Below, piece by piece: positions 32,801 through 45,099 of a stretch of 64,000 nucleotides of DNA. Positions within the stretch are counted from its first letter, which is position 1; the number at the start of each line of letters is the position of its first letter. The notes beneath the pieces are model-generated. The model did no database searches and was not told where the DNA came from. It worked only from the letters and a program-made list of their open reading frames with translations. The translations under genes and the position numbers were made by a program. Where the stretch lies: NCBI GenBank assembly GCA_946902985.2, contig OX336389.2, positions 281,091,527 to 281,155,526 of the forward strand, in the 5' to 3' direction. This stretch comes from Meconema thalassinum (Eukaryota; Arthropoda; Insecta; Orthoptera; Tettigoniidae).

Positions 32801-33870
32801 ACCTGTTGTTGTTGTTGTTGTTGTTTGAGTCTTCAGTCTTTTGACTGGTTTGATGCAGCCCTCCATGTCGCCCTGTCCTATATCTAATCGTTTCATCTCT
32901 ACATAGCTACCACACCCTACATCCGAGGCAATCTCTTTAACATATTCTATCCTTGGTCTACCCCTACAGTTCTTGTCCTCGACCCTTCCTTTCATAACTA
33001 AGCATGCTATTCCTGGGTGCCTTAGTATGTGTCCTACCAACCAATCTCGTCTCTTCATTAGCAGTCACCAGAAAAATATCTCCTCTCTCACTCGTCTTAA
33101 TACCCCTTCGTTCCTTCGTTTGTAACCCTATCTACCCATCTGATCTTCATCATTCTCCTGTAACACCACATTTCAAACGCTTCAATTATCCTCTTTTCCG
33201 CTGCAGGTTTCACTTCTGTAGGGTGCCATGCTCCGGACAATGGCTTTCTAAAACGACTTCCTAATACCTAAATCTATATTCGATGTCAACAGATTCCCCC
33301 CCCCCCCCCTTTTGTTTTGTAGGAATGCTCTCCTTGCCTGAGCCAACCTACTTTTTATATCCTCTTTGCTTCGTCCATCACTGGTTATTTTGCTTCCTAA
33401 GTAGCAGAAGTCTCCTACTTCCTTTAGCTTTTCACCTGTCAATTTGTCGTCCGTAGAGGTTTCTGATTTATTTCGGCTTCATTCCAATATTTTTGTTTTA
33501 CATTTATTAATTTTCATCATGAATGCTTTCCTCAAGACGGAGTCCGTACCATTCAAAAACTCATTCAAATCTTCTGGCGTGTCGGCCAAGATGACGATAT
33601 CATCAGCAAATCTCAGATTTGAAATGATTTCTCCTTGAATCTTCACCCCCACTTCAATGTTTTCTCCAATTTCCTTCATTGCTTGTTCATTGTAAAGATT
33701 GAAAAGTATGGGTGGTAAGTTGCTGCCTTGCCTTACACCTTTCTGCGAAGGATATATTCCTTCAGAATTCTTGAATTCCTTGGAATTAAGTGATATGCCT
33801 TCACATGCTCCAAACGTTTGAGCAATAGTTATGCCCCTTAGAAATGTGAAAGTTTCCCAAGGGCTCTTAT
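32801..33870 (-). pseudogene. LINE (RTE/CR1-like) reverse transcriptase fragment with CAA tail
   Basis: The minus-strand frame 33479-34027 contains KGVRQGSNLPPILFNLYNEQ and SNLRFADDIVILADTPEDLN, with the catalytic FADD at 33599-33610. Further frames give GDFCYLGSKITSDGRSKEDI (33248-33442), and WLVGHILRHPG with GRPRIEYVKEIASD (32795-33058), the usual distal part. It ends in six CAA units. 5'-truncated, with two frame breaks and a poly-G run at 33296-33309. The frame upstream of about 33870 has no RT similarity. Confidence 0.85.
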
Positions 33871-34458
33871 AAGGAACCATATGAACTGTAAGAAGTAAGG
33901 AAATTGCGTGGATTTGGAAATAATAAGTGCAGTTATAATTAGGCAGAGGTATAATCCTTCGTCTTGATTTAACACCATGCGATAAAACACTTCCATTTTC
34001 GTTTAAGTGGCAACATTTCCAATTCACTTGGCATAATTTATCTCAATCAACAAAGCTCAAGGGAAAACTGTGGAACGTAGTCTATACTGTACAGTAGGTC
34101 TCTATTTACCTCATCAATTTTTCAGCCATGGCCAGTTATATGTTGTAATGTCAAGAGTGCAATTTTTTGTGCCCTTATTTTGCAATAGTGCCAAAAAGTA
34201 ATCTTACAAAGAATGTAGACTATATAAGAAAATTCATCAGTAAATATTTTCCAATTGACCGTCATGTTTAGGCGGGTTTCAACTAGTTAGATTATATTTT
34301 TGAACCAACAAAATTGCTTTCCGTGGTAGGGGTGAATACTTTTGAAAAATTTAAAGCAATATTCAATAAATTACCAGTATATAATCAACAGGATCTGGGG
34401 CGTTAGCCCCAGCTTAGATTTGTGTTTGTATGTAAAACCTTATTAACACACAATTCCT

Positions 34459-34557
34459 TCTTCTTCTTCCTCTTCTTCTTCTTCTGATGTTCTTCTTCTT
34501 CTACTTCTTCTGATGTTCTTCTTCTTCTGCTGCTGCTGCTGTTCTTCTTCTTCTTCT

Positions 34558-34590
<33 letters not shown>

Positions 34591-34970
34591 GCTTCTTCTT
34601 GTGCCTATCCATTCCGGATGTTGGCGACCATCATAGTTATGCCAGTTTTGGATGTTCTGAATAGTTCTTCACTCGTGTGTGAAGTCCATGTTCTTAAGTT
34701 TCCAAGCCAAGATGTTCTTCTTCTTCCCCGTCCTCCTCTACGAGGAATCTTTCCTTGAAGAATGTTCTGCAGCAATTTATACCTGTATCCATTCCTCATT
34801 ACATGACCTAAATAGTGTAGCTTTCTGCATTTTACTGTTTTCAGGACTTCTTTCTTTTTTCTTCATTTTGTGTAGAATGTCGTTGTTTGTAATTTTATCT
34901 GTCCATGGCACTCGAAGCGTTCTCCTGTAGAGCCTCATCTCAAATGCCTCAAGTCGCTTGCCCATTGTCT
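34459..34970 (-). pseudogene. LINE 3' end with GAA tail
   Basis: Minus-strand frames: RLEAFEMRLYRRTLRVPWTD (34777-34965), and YRYKLLQNILQGKIPRRGGR with GRRRTSWLGNLRTW (34605-34799). These are the distal ORF2 region seen downstream of RT in many insect LINEs. A long GAA/GAG-rich tail (34459-34600) follows. The tail and distal frame are deleted in spacer copy 2. Confidence 0.75.
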
Positions 34971-35254
34971 GGGTCCAATTTATAGTTTTTATTTATTTAG
35001 CGTATGGATCCTAGTGCCGGGAGTGTCCGAGGACATGCTCGGCTCGCCAGAGTTGTAGCTGCTTCTATGCGGACACTCATGGGGTGGACTACAAGTACCG
35101 TTCAATTTCAAGTATTTCCAACTTTGGCGACCAGAAATGCCACTGTTACTGACACCTAGCGGCGAACGTTGGAACGTGTTAGAGCGTTTCTAATCAACCA
35201 AATATAACCTACAAATTTGGCTACACACAACTAATTGAAGTGGTAGGTTGTTTT

Positions 35255-35410
35255 ACATGTCATAAATCTATGACATGGGCCCGCCGGCTTTACTTCCCCT
35301 CCGAAAGAAGGCATACTGAAGGATACGACTTTAGCCGGGTTTGAACCCGCGATCTTGCGCATACCAGTTCAGCATGCTACCGACTACGCCACCGAAGCCA
35401 CTACAATTTA
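35255..35410 (-). mobile_element. tRNA-derived SINE, family F
   Basis: Reverse orientation. AGCCGGGTTTGAACCCGCGA is a good reversed B box, and ACCGACTACGCCACCGAAGC the reversed A-box region. A GGGCCCGCCGGCTTTACTTC body follows. Duplicated at 41.6 kb. Confidence 0.65.
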
Positions 35411-35728
35411 TCGTGTATGCATCGATTAAAATTTTAGTGCCTTCCATGACGTCATTGATACCGCCATTTTGTGCCTAAGGGAATTTTGTAGTGTGATGTA
35501 TCGCGATCTATAGACCTACTACTCCCCTGCTAACGTTGCACCGAACTCCAGGCTATGCAGTGAACTGCCCACAAGCACACGCCAAGTGGTAATGTATTAT
35601 TAAATTAATCCTTCAATTGATGTACACGTAGCGTAACTCCTGACCTCAAAGTAGCCTAATATTCGAAAAGGACTCGACCATCCCACAGACTAGGAAATAG
35701 CTCTTCATTAACACTTTATATCCACCAT

Positions 35729-38099
35729 CAGTGACGAACCTAGGCTACTTGGCGCCCGGGGCCAACTAGATAGTGGTTGCCCCCTAACACTAAAAGGTTC
35801 AAGGATCAATAAGATTAATTTAAACACAGTTTAATGTTCATAAATATGTGTTTTAATAAGTAGTATGTTACTTTAACACATTATAAAGAGAAAAACATGA
35901 ATAAAATAAAACTGTAAGTATTAAAAGGTTAGTTTGTTTGAAAAATAATACAAAAAATAAAGAGAAAAGAAGTTTTAGTGTCATAACCAAAATTTAAAAA
36001 TGTGCCTTCCTAGCCTTGATGGATGCAAACTTCTTGTAATAGAGTTGTCTATAATAGCTGCCACATCACGTTCAATTGATAAAATTGCTAAATTACTTAG
36101 TCTTTCTTGCGTCATTGTGGATCTTAAATAATTTTTAATAAACTTCAGCTTACTAAAAGATCGTTCACAAGATGCCACAGACACTGAAATCGTTTGGAAG
36201 CGATGATCAAGTTACTGTATGCCTCTAACCCCAAACAAGTTAAATATAACAAAATATCTTTGAGTTTTTCAAGTCGATCTTTTCATTATTTTCCTTTGAT
36301 CTTCGTAATAAAACTATGACATCCTTAATATCTTCAAAGAGTTCTTCTCCGTTCAAATCTTCAGGGTACTTCTCTGCAAGTTCGAAACATTTCCTCTTTA
36401 GAGTGTTCAAAACGTTTTCATTTGGGGTTTCGTTATGAATGTACAGGGGAAGACAAAACGTTCATCCAGTTCCTTGGTATTGGCGAACAGTTCACTTAAC
36501 TCACGAATAAGTTTATCTAAGGTCTCTAGTGTGCTCCGCTTTACTTCATCTTTCCAGGAAAGTCCAACATCAGTGGATTCTCCTGGCATTATCCGCTTCA
36601 TTATTTGTCTTCGTTCCAAGGGTTCTCCCCATTCCTCACACTTCTTAGTAGCTTTTGATATAACATCAACTGGAAGGGTTTCTCTCCACATATTAAGCTG
36701 ATCTTGGAAAGCTTGTAGACAAGTTATTATATAAGTGAACGAAATGCCTTCGATTTGCAACGTTTTCTGTGTTCAGTCAATTTTTGTAAGTAGGCCTCAG
36801 CCCAGAAAAATATCATATTTACAAGGTCAAATCTTTCTATTGCATTAATTAACAGCGCTGCACTCTGTCTGGTATCGACGGTTTCAGTTGTAGTGTCTCT
36901 CAATTTTTCTAAAGCATGAAGCACTCCAACTAACTGAGATGATAAGGCGTTCACGGCTTCTGCTTTAGAACTCCATCTTATATCTGAGTGGCCCTTGACC
37001 ATTAAGCTAACATGATCCTTGAGGACATTCCTCCTGTGAGTCGAACTAGAGAAAAATGCATACACTTGTTGAACTGTTCCACAAGGTTGCGCTTGATTCC
37101 AAGAGTTGGATTGAGAGATTTGAATCGTACGATCAACATCATCGTGTTTAGCCAATTTATTAACTACTGTAATATTTGATTAATTAACATAAAGGCTTAA
37201 GTTCATACTTTCAAATTCACATACTTTCTGAGTTTCATTGTTTTCAGAGTTCAGTGATCCTTTTATAAAAGCTGCCATAAAAGATTTCGAACTATCAAGT
37301 GCTTTGGTACGTTGCTGTTTCAGTTGTCTGTTTTGAACCCCACTTGCCTTGTGTTGTTTTATAATGGAAACTGAAATACAATGAAACAAATTACATTTTA
37401 CTATTATCAATTGTGATTCTTGGTGTTGATCAATAATGATTCTATGTTAAAATTGCTTCAGCCAATAGCAAACGAAAAAACACCGTTTTTTTAAATTGTT
37501 TTAGAGAATTTAACCTAATATTTTTTGCTAGTGCTAATTGCACTTTTGGGCATGAACAGGAATTACTGGTACTTTTCAACTAAACGTGTAAACACACTGT
37601 ATTCACAATTCATTGATAACAACGACTGCGAAATGCCAACTCCACAAATGAATAAAGTAAACTAAGGATTAAGGTCAAGGAATACACTTCATGACTAGCA
37701 AACTAGCAACTGTCAATTCTGTTGTGACTTGATGCCTCCACCCCGCGCCTGCCGGCACCGTCATCAACCACGCATCCCCTCTCGATCACCGCTCTGATTC
37801 CGGCTCAGGTACTCTGTTCGCCCGTACACCGTAAACGTATCCTGTGTGCTCGGCGGCCACGAACTATTTCGTATTGTCTATAAATAGTTTTAAACGAAAC
37901 GTTATTTCATTTCTAAATAATATCACTACAGTATTTAAAAAAGTAATAAAGATAATGTGACCATTAAAACCGTATATTTTTCCCGATTTTTTTTTCTTAA
38001 ACAAAAAAATATGTTTTCCTATTTTGGATTTTGGCGCCCCCCTACCTTTACGGCGCCATGGGCGGCCGTCCCGTTCGCACCCCCTTTGGTACGCCACTG
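35729..38099 (-). mobile_element. hAT-like element, copy 2, with perfect 8-bp target duplication
   Basis: TCCACCAT stands at 35721-35728 and 38100-38107, directly outside CAGTGACGAACCTAGG and GGTACGCCACTG. Length is 2371 bp. Transposase remains are as in copy 1. The C-terminal dimerisation frame is open (35981-36184: SVASCERSFSKLKFIKNYL), and so are 36407-36760, 36727-37155 and 37180-37410. It lacks a 16-bp block (TTAAAAGTACTGTAGT) present in copies 1 and 3. Confidence 0.9.
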
Positions 38100-39127
38100 T
38101 CCACCATAATCATTCAATAACATAGTGGTAAAGGCCGGAAAGTCGAAGTCGTCTACCCGGAAACAATATTGTAATTGAGGGTTATGGTCACCATTCTGTA
38201 GGCTACTTTCTGTAGGTTTCTACGGATGATGAATAACAAAGCAATCTTGTACGGATGTGCGTCGGTTCTGCGAAAGAAGAACCCAATATTACGGTAAGTT
38301 CCAGAGAAAACATGAACAGAATCAAAATGAGCGATTAGTAGGCCTATACCCCAGGTATACACTGAAAAGAAATACGCCAACATTCATGGCTAGCATTCTT
38401 CCTTCAGCATACACAGTAGACCTACTTATTCCAAAGAAAGACTCTGTTGTTTATTTTATTTTGTCAACTTCATTGATGAACATGATATGAAGCGATTATT
38501 TACCACAGTAACTGAATTGGTCTGCTTAGGACAATGATAAACCCTTTAAAATCGTGAGTAAATCTATTGTAAGTCATTCGCTCTAGTAAGTGGAAATAGT
38601 AATGGCAGCTTGCCTGGTGCTCGCTTGGAGTGTCACTGTATCACAGACAAGCAATTAAACGCTCATCACGTTAAATTGATGTATTTATTAAAGAACTAAA
38701 ATTCATAGTGTTTTAAAAGGTATATTCTTCATGATTTTCAAAACGTTGATCGAAATTAAATTTATATTTGGATAATAGGATGATAGCTCTTCCGGTTGAT
38801 TCAAAGATTGCGTTACGGTCATGTTTTGCGAAGAGCTCGTAGCAATTGATATTGCTATTGCTTTTGTACTCCAATAAAAAAAACTCTGTACTTAACAAAT
38901 TAGTCTAAATACTTTTCTTTACTCTGCATGCTTTCAAAAGTGAGTTCATTTCTGACAGTACGCTTCCGGCGTAAAATCAAAATTACAACTTATGAGTGGA
39001 AAGGTATAAGTAAAAGTATAAGTTTGAGGCACAGAAAGTAAAGTTTCGTGGTCGTGGGCGCCCTGGCAACCAAGCTTACCTTTGGTAGCCAGTGCCCCCA
39101 CGACATTTATACAAATGAAACATATCT

Positions 39128-39345
39128 GAACCTATCTCTTGCATGGCTGCGTGGCGCAGCGATACGTTTTCGCCTGCTATACCCGAGGTCGCAGGATTTA
39201 ATCCTGGCGCAGTCAGTTGGAATTTCAGGGTGCATAAATGGCAAGGGGGGCCATGTCAGTAGATTTACTGCCTCGTTAATGTTCCACTTGGCCTCTAAAA
39301 GCCGCCGTATATAAAAAGGACGTGAAACTAATAACATTATTATTA
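39128..39345 (+). mobile_element. SINE family E (spacer copy 2)
   Basis: Duplicate of the 32.6-kb copy. GGATTTAATCCTGGCGCAG is closer to a proper B-box context here. Confidence 0.7.
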
Positions 39346-39351
39346 TGAACC

Positions 39352-39410
<59 letters not shown>

Positions 39411-40460
39411 GAGTCTTCAGTCTTTTGACTGGTTTGATGCAGCCCTCCATGTCGCCCTGTCCTATATCTAATCGTTTCATCTCTACATAGCTACCACACC
39501 CTACATCCGAGGCAATCTCTTTAACATATTCTATCCTTGGTCTACCCCTACAGTTCTTGTCCTCGACCCTTCCTTTCATAACTAAGCATGCTATTCCTGG
39601 GTGCCTTAGTATGTGTCCTACCAACCAATCTCGTCTCTTCATTAGCAGTCACCAGAAAAATATCTCCTCTCTCACTCGTCTTAATACCCCTTCGTTCCTT
39701 CGTTTGTAACCCTATCTACCCATCTGATCTTCATCATTCTCCTGTAACACCACATTTCAAACGCTTCAATTATCCTCTTTTCCGCTGCAGGTTTCACTTC
39801 CATAGGGTGCCATGCTCCGGACAATGGCTTTCTAAAACGACTTCCTAATACCTAAATCTATATTCGATGTCAACAGATTCCCCCCCCCCCTTTTTTTTGT
39901 AGGAATGCTCCCCTTGCCTGAGCCAACCTACTTTTTATATCCTCTTTGCTTCGTCCATCACTGGTTATTTTGCTTCCTAAGTAGCAGAAGTCTCCTACTT
40001 CCTTTAGCTTTTCACCTGCCAATTTGTCGTCCGTAGAGGTTTCTGATTTATTTCGGCTTCATTCCAATATTTTTTTTTACATTTATTAATTTTCATCATG
40101 AATGCTTTCCTCAAGACGGAGTCCGTACCATTCAAAAACTCATTCAAATCTTCTGGCGTGTCGGCCAAGATGACGATATCATCAGCAAATCTCAGATTTG
40201 AAATGATTTCTCCTTGAATCTTCACCCCCACTTCAATGTTTTCCCCAATTTCCTTCATTGCTTGTTCATTGTAAAGATTGAAAAGTATGGGTGGTAAGTT
40301 GCTGCCTTGCCTTACACCTTTCTGCGAAGGATATATTCCTTCAGAATTCTTGAATTCCTTGGAATTAAGTGATATGCCTTCACATGCTCCATACGTTTGA
40401 GCAATAGTTATGCCCCTTAGAAATGTGAAAGTTTCCCAAGGGCTCTTATAAGGAACCATA
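39352..40460 (-). pseudogene. LINE reverse transcriptase fragment (spacer copy 2)
   Basis: Duplicate of 32801-33870. The RT frame (40004-40606) carries the same KGVRQGSNLPPILFNLY and LRFADD blocks (FADD at 40178-40189). A one-base shortening of the T run near 40077 changes the frame after KINKCKKK relative to copy 1. The CAA tail is expanded. Confidence 0.85.
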
Positions 40461-41037
40461 TGAACTGTAAGAAGTAAGGAAATTGCTTGGATTTGGAAAT
40501 AATAAGTGCAGTTATAATTAGGCAGAGGTATAATCCTTCGTCTTGATTTAACACCATCCGATAAAACACTTCCATTTTCTTTTAAGTGGCAACATTTCCA
40601 ATTCACTTGGCATAATTTATCTCAATCAACAAAGCTCAAGGGAAAACTGTGGAACGTAGTCTATACTGTACAGTAGGTCTCTATTTACCTCATCAATTTT
40701 TCAGCCATGGCCAGTTATATGTTGTAATGTCGAGAGTTCAATTTTTTGTGCCCTTATTTTGCAATAGTGCCAAAAAGTAATCTTACAAAGAATGTAGACT
40801 ATATAAGAAAATTCTTCAGTAAATATTTTCCTATTGACCGTCATGTTTAGGCGGGTTTCAACTAGTTAGATTATATTTTTGAACCAACAAAATTGCTTTC
40901 CGTGGTAGGGGTGAATAATTTTGAAAAATTTAAAGCAATATTCAATAAATTACCAGAATATAATCAACAGGATCTGGGGCGTTAGCCCCAGCTTAGATTT
41001 GTGTTTGTATGTAAAACCTTATTAACACACAATTTCT

Positions 41038-41300
41038 TTGTTCTTCTTCTTCCCCGTCCTCCTCTACGAGGAATCTTTCCTTGAAGAATGTTCTGCAGCA
41101 GTTTATACCTGTATCCATTCCTCATTACATGACCTAAATAGTGTAGCTTTCTGCATTTTACTGTTTTCAGGACTTCTTTCTTTTTTCTTCATTTTGTGTA
41201 GAATGTCGTTGTTTGTAATTTTATCTGTCCATGGCACTCGAAGCGTTCTCCTGTAGAGCCTCATCTCAAATGCCTCAAGTCGCTTGCCCATTGTCTGGGT
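41038..41300 (-). pseudogene. LINE 3' end remnant (spacer copy 2)
   Basis: Keeps RLEAFEMRLYRRTLRVPWTD (41103-41291) but has lost the distal frame and GAA tail present in spacer copy 1. Confidence 0.75.
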
Positions 41301-41589
41301 CCAATTTATAGTTTTTATTTATTTAGCGTATGGATCTTAGTGCCGGGAGTGTCCGAGGACATGCTCGGCTCGCCAGAGTTTGTAGCTGCTTCTATGCGGA
41401 CACTCATGGGGTGGACTACAAGTACCGTTCAATTTCAAGTATTTCCAACTTTGGCGACCAGAGATGCCACTGTTACTGACACCTAGCGGCGAACGTTGGA
41501 ACGTGTTAGAGCGTTTCTAATCAACCAAATATAACCTACAAATTTGGCTACACACAACTAATTGAAGTGGTAGGTTGTTTTACATGTCA

Positions 41590-41745
41590 TAAATCTATGA
41601 CATGGGCCCGCCGGCTTTACTTCCCCTCCGAAGGAAGGCATACTGAAGGATACGACTTTAGCCGGGTTTGAACCCGCGATCTTGCGCATACCAGTTCAGC
41701 ATGCTACCGACTACGCCACCAAAGCCACTACAATTTATCGTGTAT
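41590..41745 (-). mobile_element. SINE family F (spacer copy 2)
   Basis: Duplicate of the 35.3-kb copy with the same AGCCGGGTTTGAACCCGCGA reversed B box. Confidence 0.65.
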
Positions 41746-42055
41746 GCATCGATTAAAACTTTAGTGCCTTCCATGACGTCATTGATACCGCCATTTTGTG
41801 CCGAAGGGAATTTTGTAGTGTGATGTATCGCGATCTATAGACCTACTACTCCTCTGCTAACATTGCACCGAACTCCAGGCTATGCAGTGAACTGCCCACA
41901 AGCACACGCCAAGTGGTAAAGTATTATTAAATTAATCCTTCAATTGATGTACACGTAGCGTATCTCCTGACCTCAAAGTAGCCTAATATTCGAAAAGGAC
42001 TCGACCATCCCACAGACTAGGAAATAGCTCTTCATTAACACTTTATATCCACCAT

Positions 42056-45000
42056 CAGTGACGAACCTAGGCTACTTGGCGCCCGGGGCCAACTAGATAG
42101 TGGTTGGCCCCTAACACTAAAAGGTTCAAGGATCAATAAGATTAATTTAAACACAGTTTAATGTTCATAAATATGTGTTTTAATAAGTAGTATGTTACTT
42201 TAACACATTATAAAGAGAAAAACATGAATAAAATAAAACTGTAAGTATTAAAAGGTTAGTTTGTTTGAAAAATAATACAAAAAATAAAGAGAAAAGAAGT
42301 CTTAGTGTCATAACAAAAATTTAAAAATGTGCTTTCCTAGCCTTGATGGATGCAAACTTCTTGTAATAGAGTTGTCTATAATAGCTGCCACATCACGTTC
42401 AATTGATAAAATTGCTAAATTACTTAGTCTTTCTTGCGTCATTGTGGATCTTAAATAATTTTTAATAAACTTCAGCTTACTAAAAGATCGTTCACAAGAT
42501 GCCACAGACACTGAAATCGTTAAAAGTACTGTAGTTTGGAAGCGATGATCAAGTTACTGTATGCCTCTAACCCCAAACAAGTTAAATATAACAAAATATC
42601 TTTGAGTTTTTCAAGTCGATCTTTTCATTATTTTCCTTTGATCTTCGTAATAAAACTATGACATCCTTAATATCTTCAAAGAGTTCTTCTCCGTTCAAAT
42701 CTTCAGGGTACTTCTCTGCAAGTTCGAAACATTTCCTCTTTAGAGTGTTCAAAACGTTTTCATTTGGGGTTTCGTTATGAATGTACAGGGGAAGACAAAA
42801 CGTTCATCCAGTTCCTTGATATTGGCGAACAGTTCACTTAACTCACGAATAAGTTTATCTAAGGTCTCTAGTGTGCTCCGCTTTACTTCATCTTTCCAGG
42901 AAAGTCCAACATCAGTGGATTCTCCTGGCATTATCCGCTTCATTATTTGTCTTCGTTCCAAGGGTTCTCCCCATTCCTCACACTTCTTAGTAGCTTTTGA
43001 TATAACATCAACTGGAAGGGTTTCTCTCCACATATTAAGCTGATCTTGGAAAGCTTGTAGACAAGTTATTACATAAGTGACGAAATGCCTTCGATTTTCA
43101 AAAGTTTTCTGTGTTCGGTCAATTTTTGTAAGTAGGCCTCAGCCCAGAAAAATATCATATTTACAAAGTCAAATCTTTCTACAGTGGAACGTGGCTAATT
43201 CGAACTTCCATAAATCGAAATCTTCTCTAATTCGAATTTTTCTCTTGGTCCCTAGCTTTTTATATACAATCAATGCTAAAAATCGTGGTTAATTCGAATT
43301 ATATTTTGGATAATTCGAAGTTTTTCGAATAAATAATCGATCGGAAGCCAAACTGTTGGGACAATTCCCGAAAAAAACTATTCCAAGTGCAGCCCCAAGC
43401 AACAAACCACATCACAGAACTTACGTGGTTTGTTTAAAGTAGAAATGACGTAAGTAGTTCTGTTTTCCGTTCCTTAAATTTGTTAGATTCTTTTGTGATG
43501 GCTGAGAGACTTAATTGTAGGAAACAGGTAAAAATCTCAAACTACTTTGAAAAACAGTAGATTTCTCTAAGACTCAACTAGATTGCTGGATTACTTCTGT
43601 CGTTAAATAGGTGAATAGTACATTTTGGTTATATTTTTCATTTGACACTTTTGAGGTTATTCACGATACAGTCTTTAGTACTGCTGTCTGTTAATCTGCT
43701 TTGTTGAACGTAAATCATTATGCAAACGTAATACAATATATTTTCTCTACCCTTTTCAAAGAACTTTCTTAATTCGAATTTTTGGATAATTCGAATTTTT
43801 TTACTGGTCCCTTGAGGTTCGTATTATCCAAGTTCCACTGTATTGGATTAATTAACAGCGCTGCACTCTGTCTGGTATCGACGGTTTCAGTTGTATTGTC
43901 TCTCAATTTTTTTAAAGCATGAAGCACTCCAACTAACTGAGATGATAAGGCGTTCACGGCTTCTGCTTTAGAACTCCATCTTATATCTGAGTGGCCCTTG
44001 ACCATTAAGCTAACATGATCCTTGAGGACATTCCACCTGTGAGTCGAACTAGAGAAAAATGCATACACTTGTTGAACTGTTCCACAAGGTTGCGCTTGAT
44101 TCCAAGAGTTGGATTGAGAGATTTGAATCGTACGATCAGCATCATCGTGTTTAGCCCATTTATTAACTACTGTAATATTTGATTAATTAATATAAAGGCT
44201 TAAGTTCATACTGTCAAATTCACAAACTTTCTGAGTTTCATTGTTTTCAGAGTTCAGTGATCCTTTTATAAAAGCTGCCATAAAAGATTTCGAACTATCA
44301 AGTGCTTTGGTACGTTTCTGTTTCAGTTGTCTGTTTTGAACCCCACTTGCCTTGTGTCGTTTCATAATGGAAACTGAAATACAATGAAACAAATTACCTT
44401 TTACTATTATCAATTATGATTCTTGGAGTTGATCAATAATGATTCTAGGTTAAAATTGCTTCAGCAAATAGCAAACGAAAATACACTGTTTTAATTGTTT
44501 TTGAGAATTTAACCTAATATTTTTTGCTTGTGCTAATTGCACTTTTGGGCATGAACAGGAATTACTGGTACTTTTCAACTAAACGTGTAAACACACTGTA
44601 TTCACAATTCATTGATAACAACGACTGCGAAATGCCAACTCCACAAATGAATAAAGTAAACTAAGGATTAAGGTCAAGGAATACACTTCATGACTAGCAA
44701 ACTAGCAACTGTCAATTCTGTTGTGACTTGATGCCCCCACCCCGCGCCTCCCGGCACCGTCATTAACCACGCATCCCCTCTCGATCACCGCTCTGATTCC
44801 GGCTCAGGTACTCTGTTCGCCCGTACACCGTAAACTTATCCTGTGTGCTCGGCGGCCACGAACTATTTCGTATTGTCTATAAATAGTTTTAAACGAAACG
44901 TTATTTCATTTCTAAATAATATCACTACAGTATTTAAAAAAGTAATAAAGATAATTTGACCATTAAAACCGTATATTTTTCCCGATTTTTTTTTCTTAAA

Positions 45001-45099
45001 CAAAAAAAATATGTTTTTCTATTTTGGATTTTGGCGCCCCCCTACCTTTACGGCGCCCTGGGCGGCCACCCCGTTCGCACCCCCTTTGGTACGCCATTG
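42056..45099 (-). mobile_element. hAT-like element, copy 3, carrying a pogo-like MITE
   Basis: The left end CAGTGACGAACCTAGG is preceded by spacer TCCACCAT. The right end GGTACGCCATTG is followed by TGGAGAAA and then MITE text (CATTTACTGTACC). The right flank and the left flank of copy 1 (TGTATAAA) match at 6 of 8 bases, as expected for a diverged original target duplication. Transposase frames are as in copies 1 and 2 (42308-42511, 42749-43033, 43769-44068, 44183-44413), with the QVYAFFSS part split by the MITE. Confidence 0.88.
43180..43842. mobile_element. pogo/Tigger-like MITE, 659 bp, TA target
   Basis: CAGTGGAACGTGGCTAATTC at 43182 and its inverted partner GATTATCC-like TATTATCCAAGTTCCACTG ending at 43840 are flanked by TA on both sides. 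Copies 1 and 2 of the hAT show the undisturbed site TTTCTATTG. Inside, an ATG at 43498 opens MAERLNCRKQVKISNYFEKQ followed by a stop. It may be the trace of a deleted transposase N-terminus. Confidence 0.88.

Larger units (their letters stand above)
31552..35728. repeat. 4.2-kb spacer, copy 1, between hAT copies 1 and 2
   Basis: Both ends carry TCCACCAT, the 8-bp target duplication of hAT copy 2. Across that site the two ends would join as TTATATCCACCATAATCATT, so the spacer behaves as a unit that could be circular or tandem. About 31552-32500 is unrecognised. Then come a family-E SINE, a LINE fragment, a second LINE 3' end, a CTGGGGC-GTTA-GCCCCAG hairpin (34393-34410) and a tRNA-like SINE. 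Spacer copy 2 is nearly identical. Confidence 0.85.
38100..42055. repeat. Spacer, copy 2
   Basis: Nearly identical to spacer copy 1 along its whole length, and again bounded by TCCACCAT on both sides. Two length differences stand out. The TTG run grows from 6 to 18 uninterrupted units (39354-39407). About 240 bp with the GAA tail and distal LINE frame are deleted around 41035. Confidence 0.9.

Noticed and set aside
34393..34410. CTGGGGC-GTTA-GCCCCAG as a Helitron 3' hairpin
   Set aside because: No CTRR end follows at the right distance, and no TC start could be paired with it.
34403..34758. Poly-Lys and poly-Ser frames
   Set aside because: Produced by the GAA tail of a LINE.
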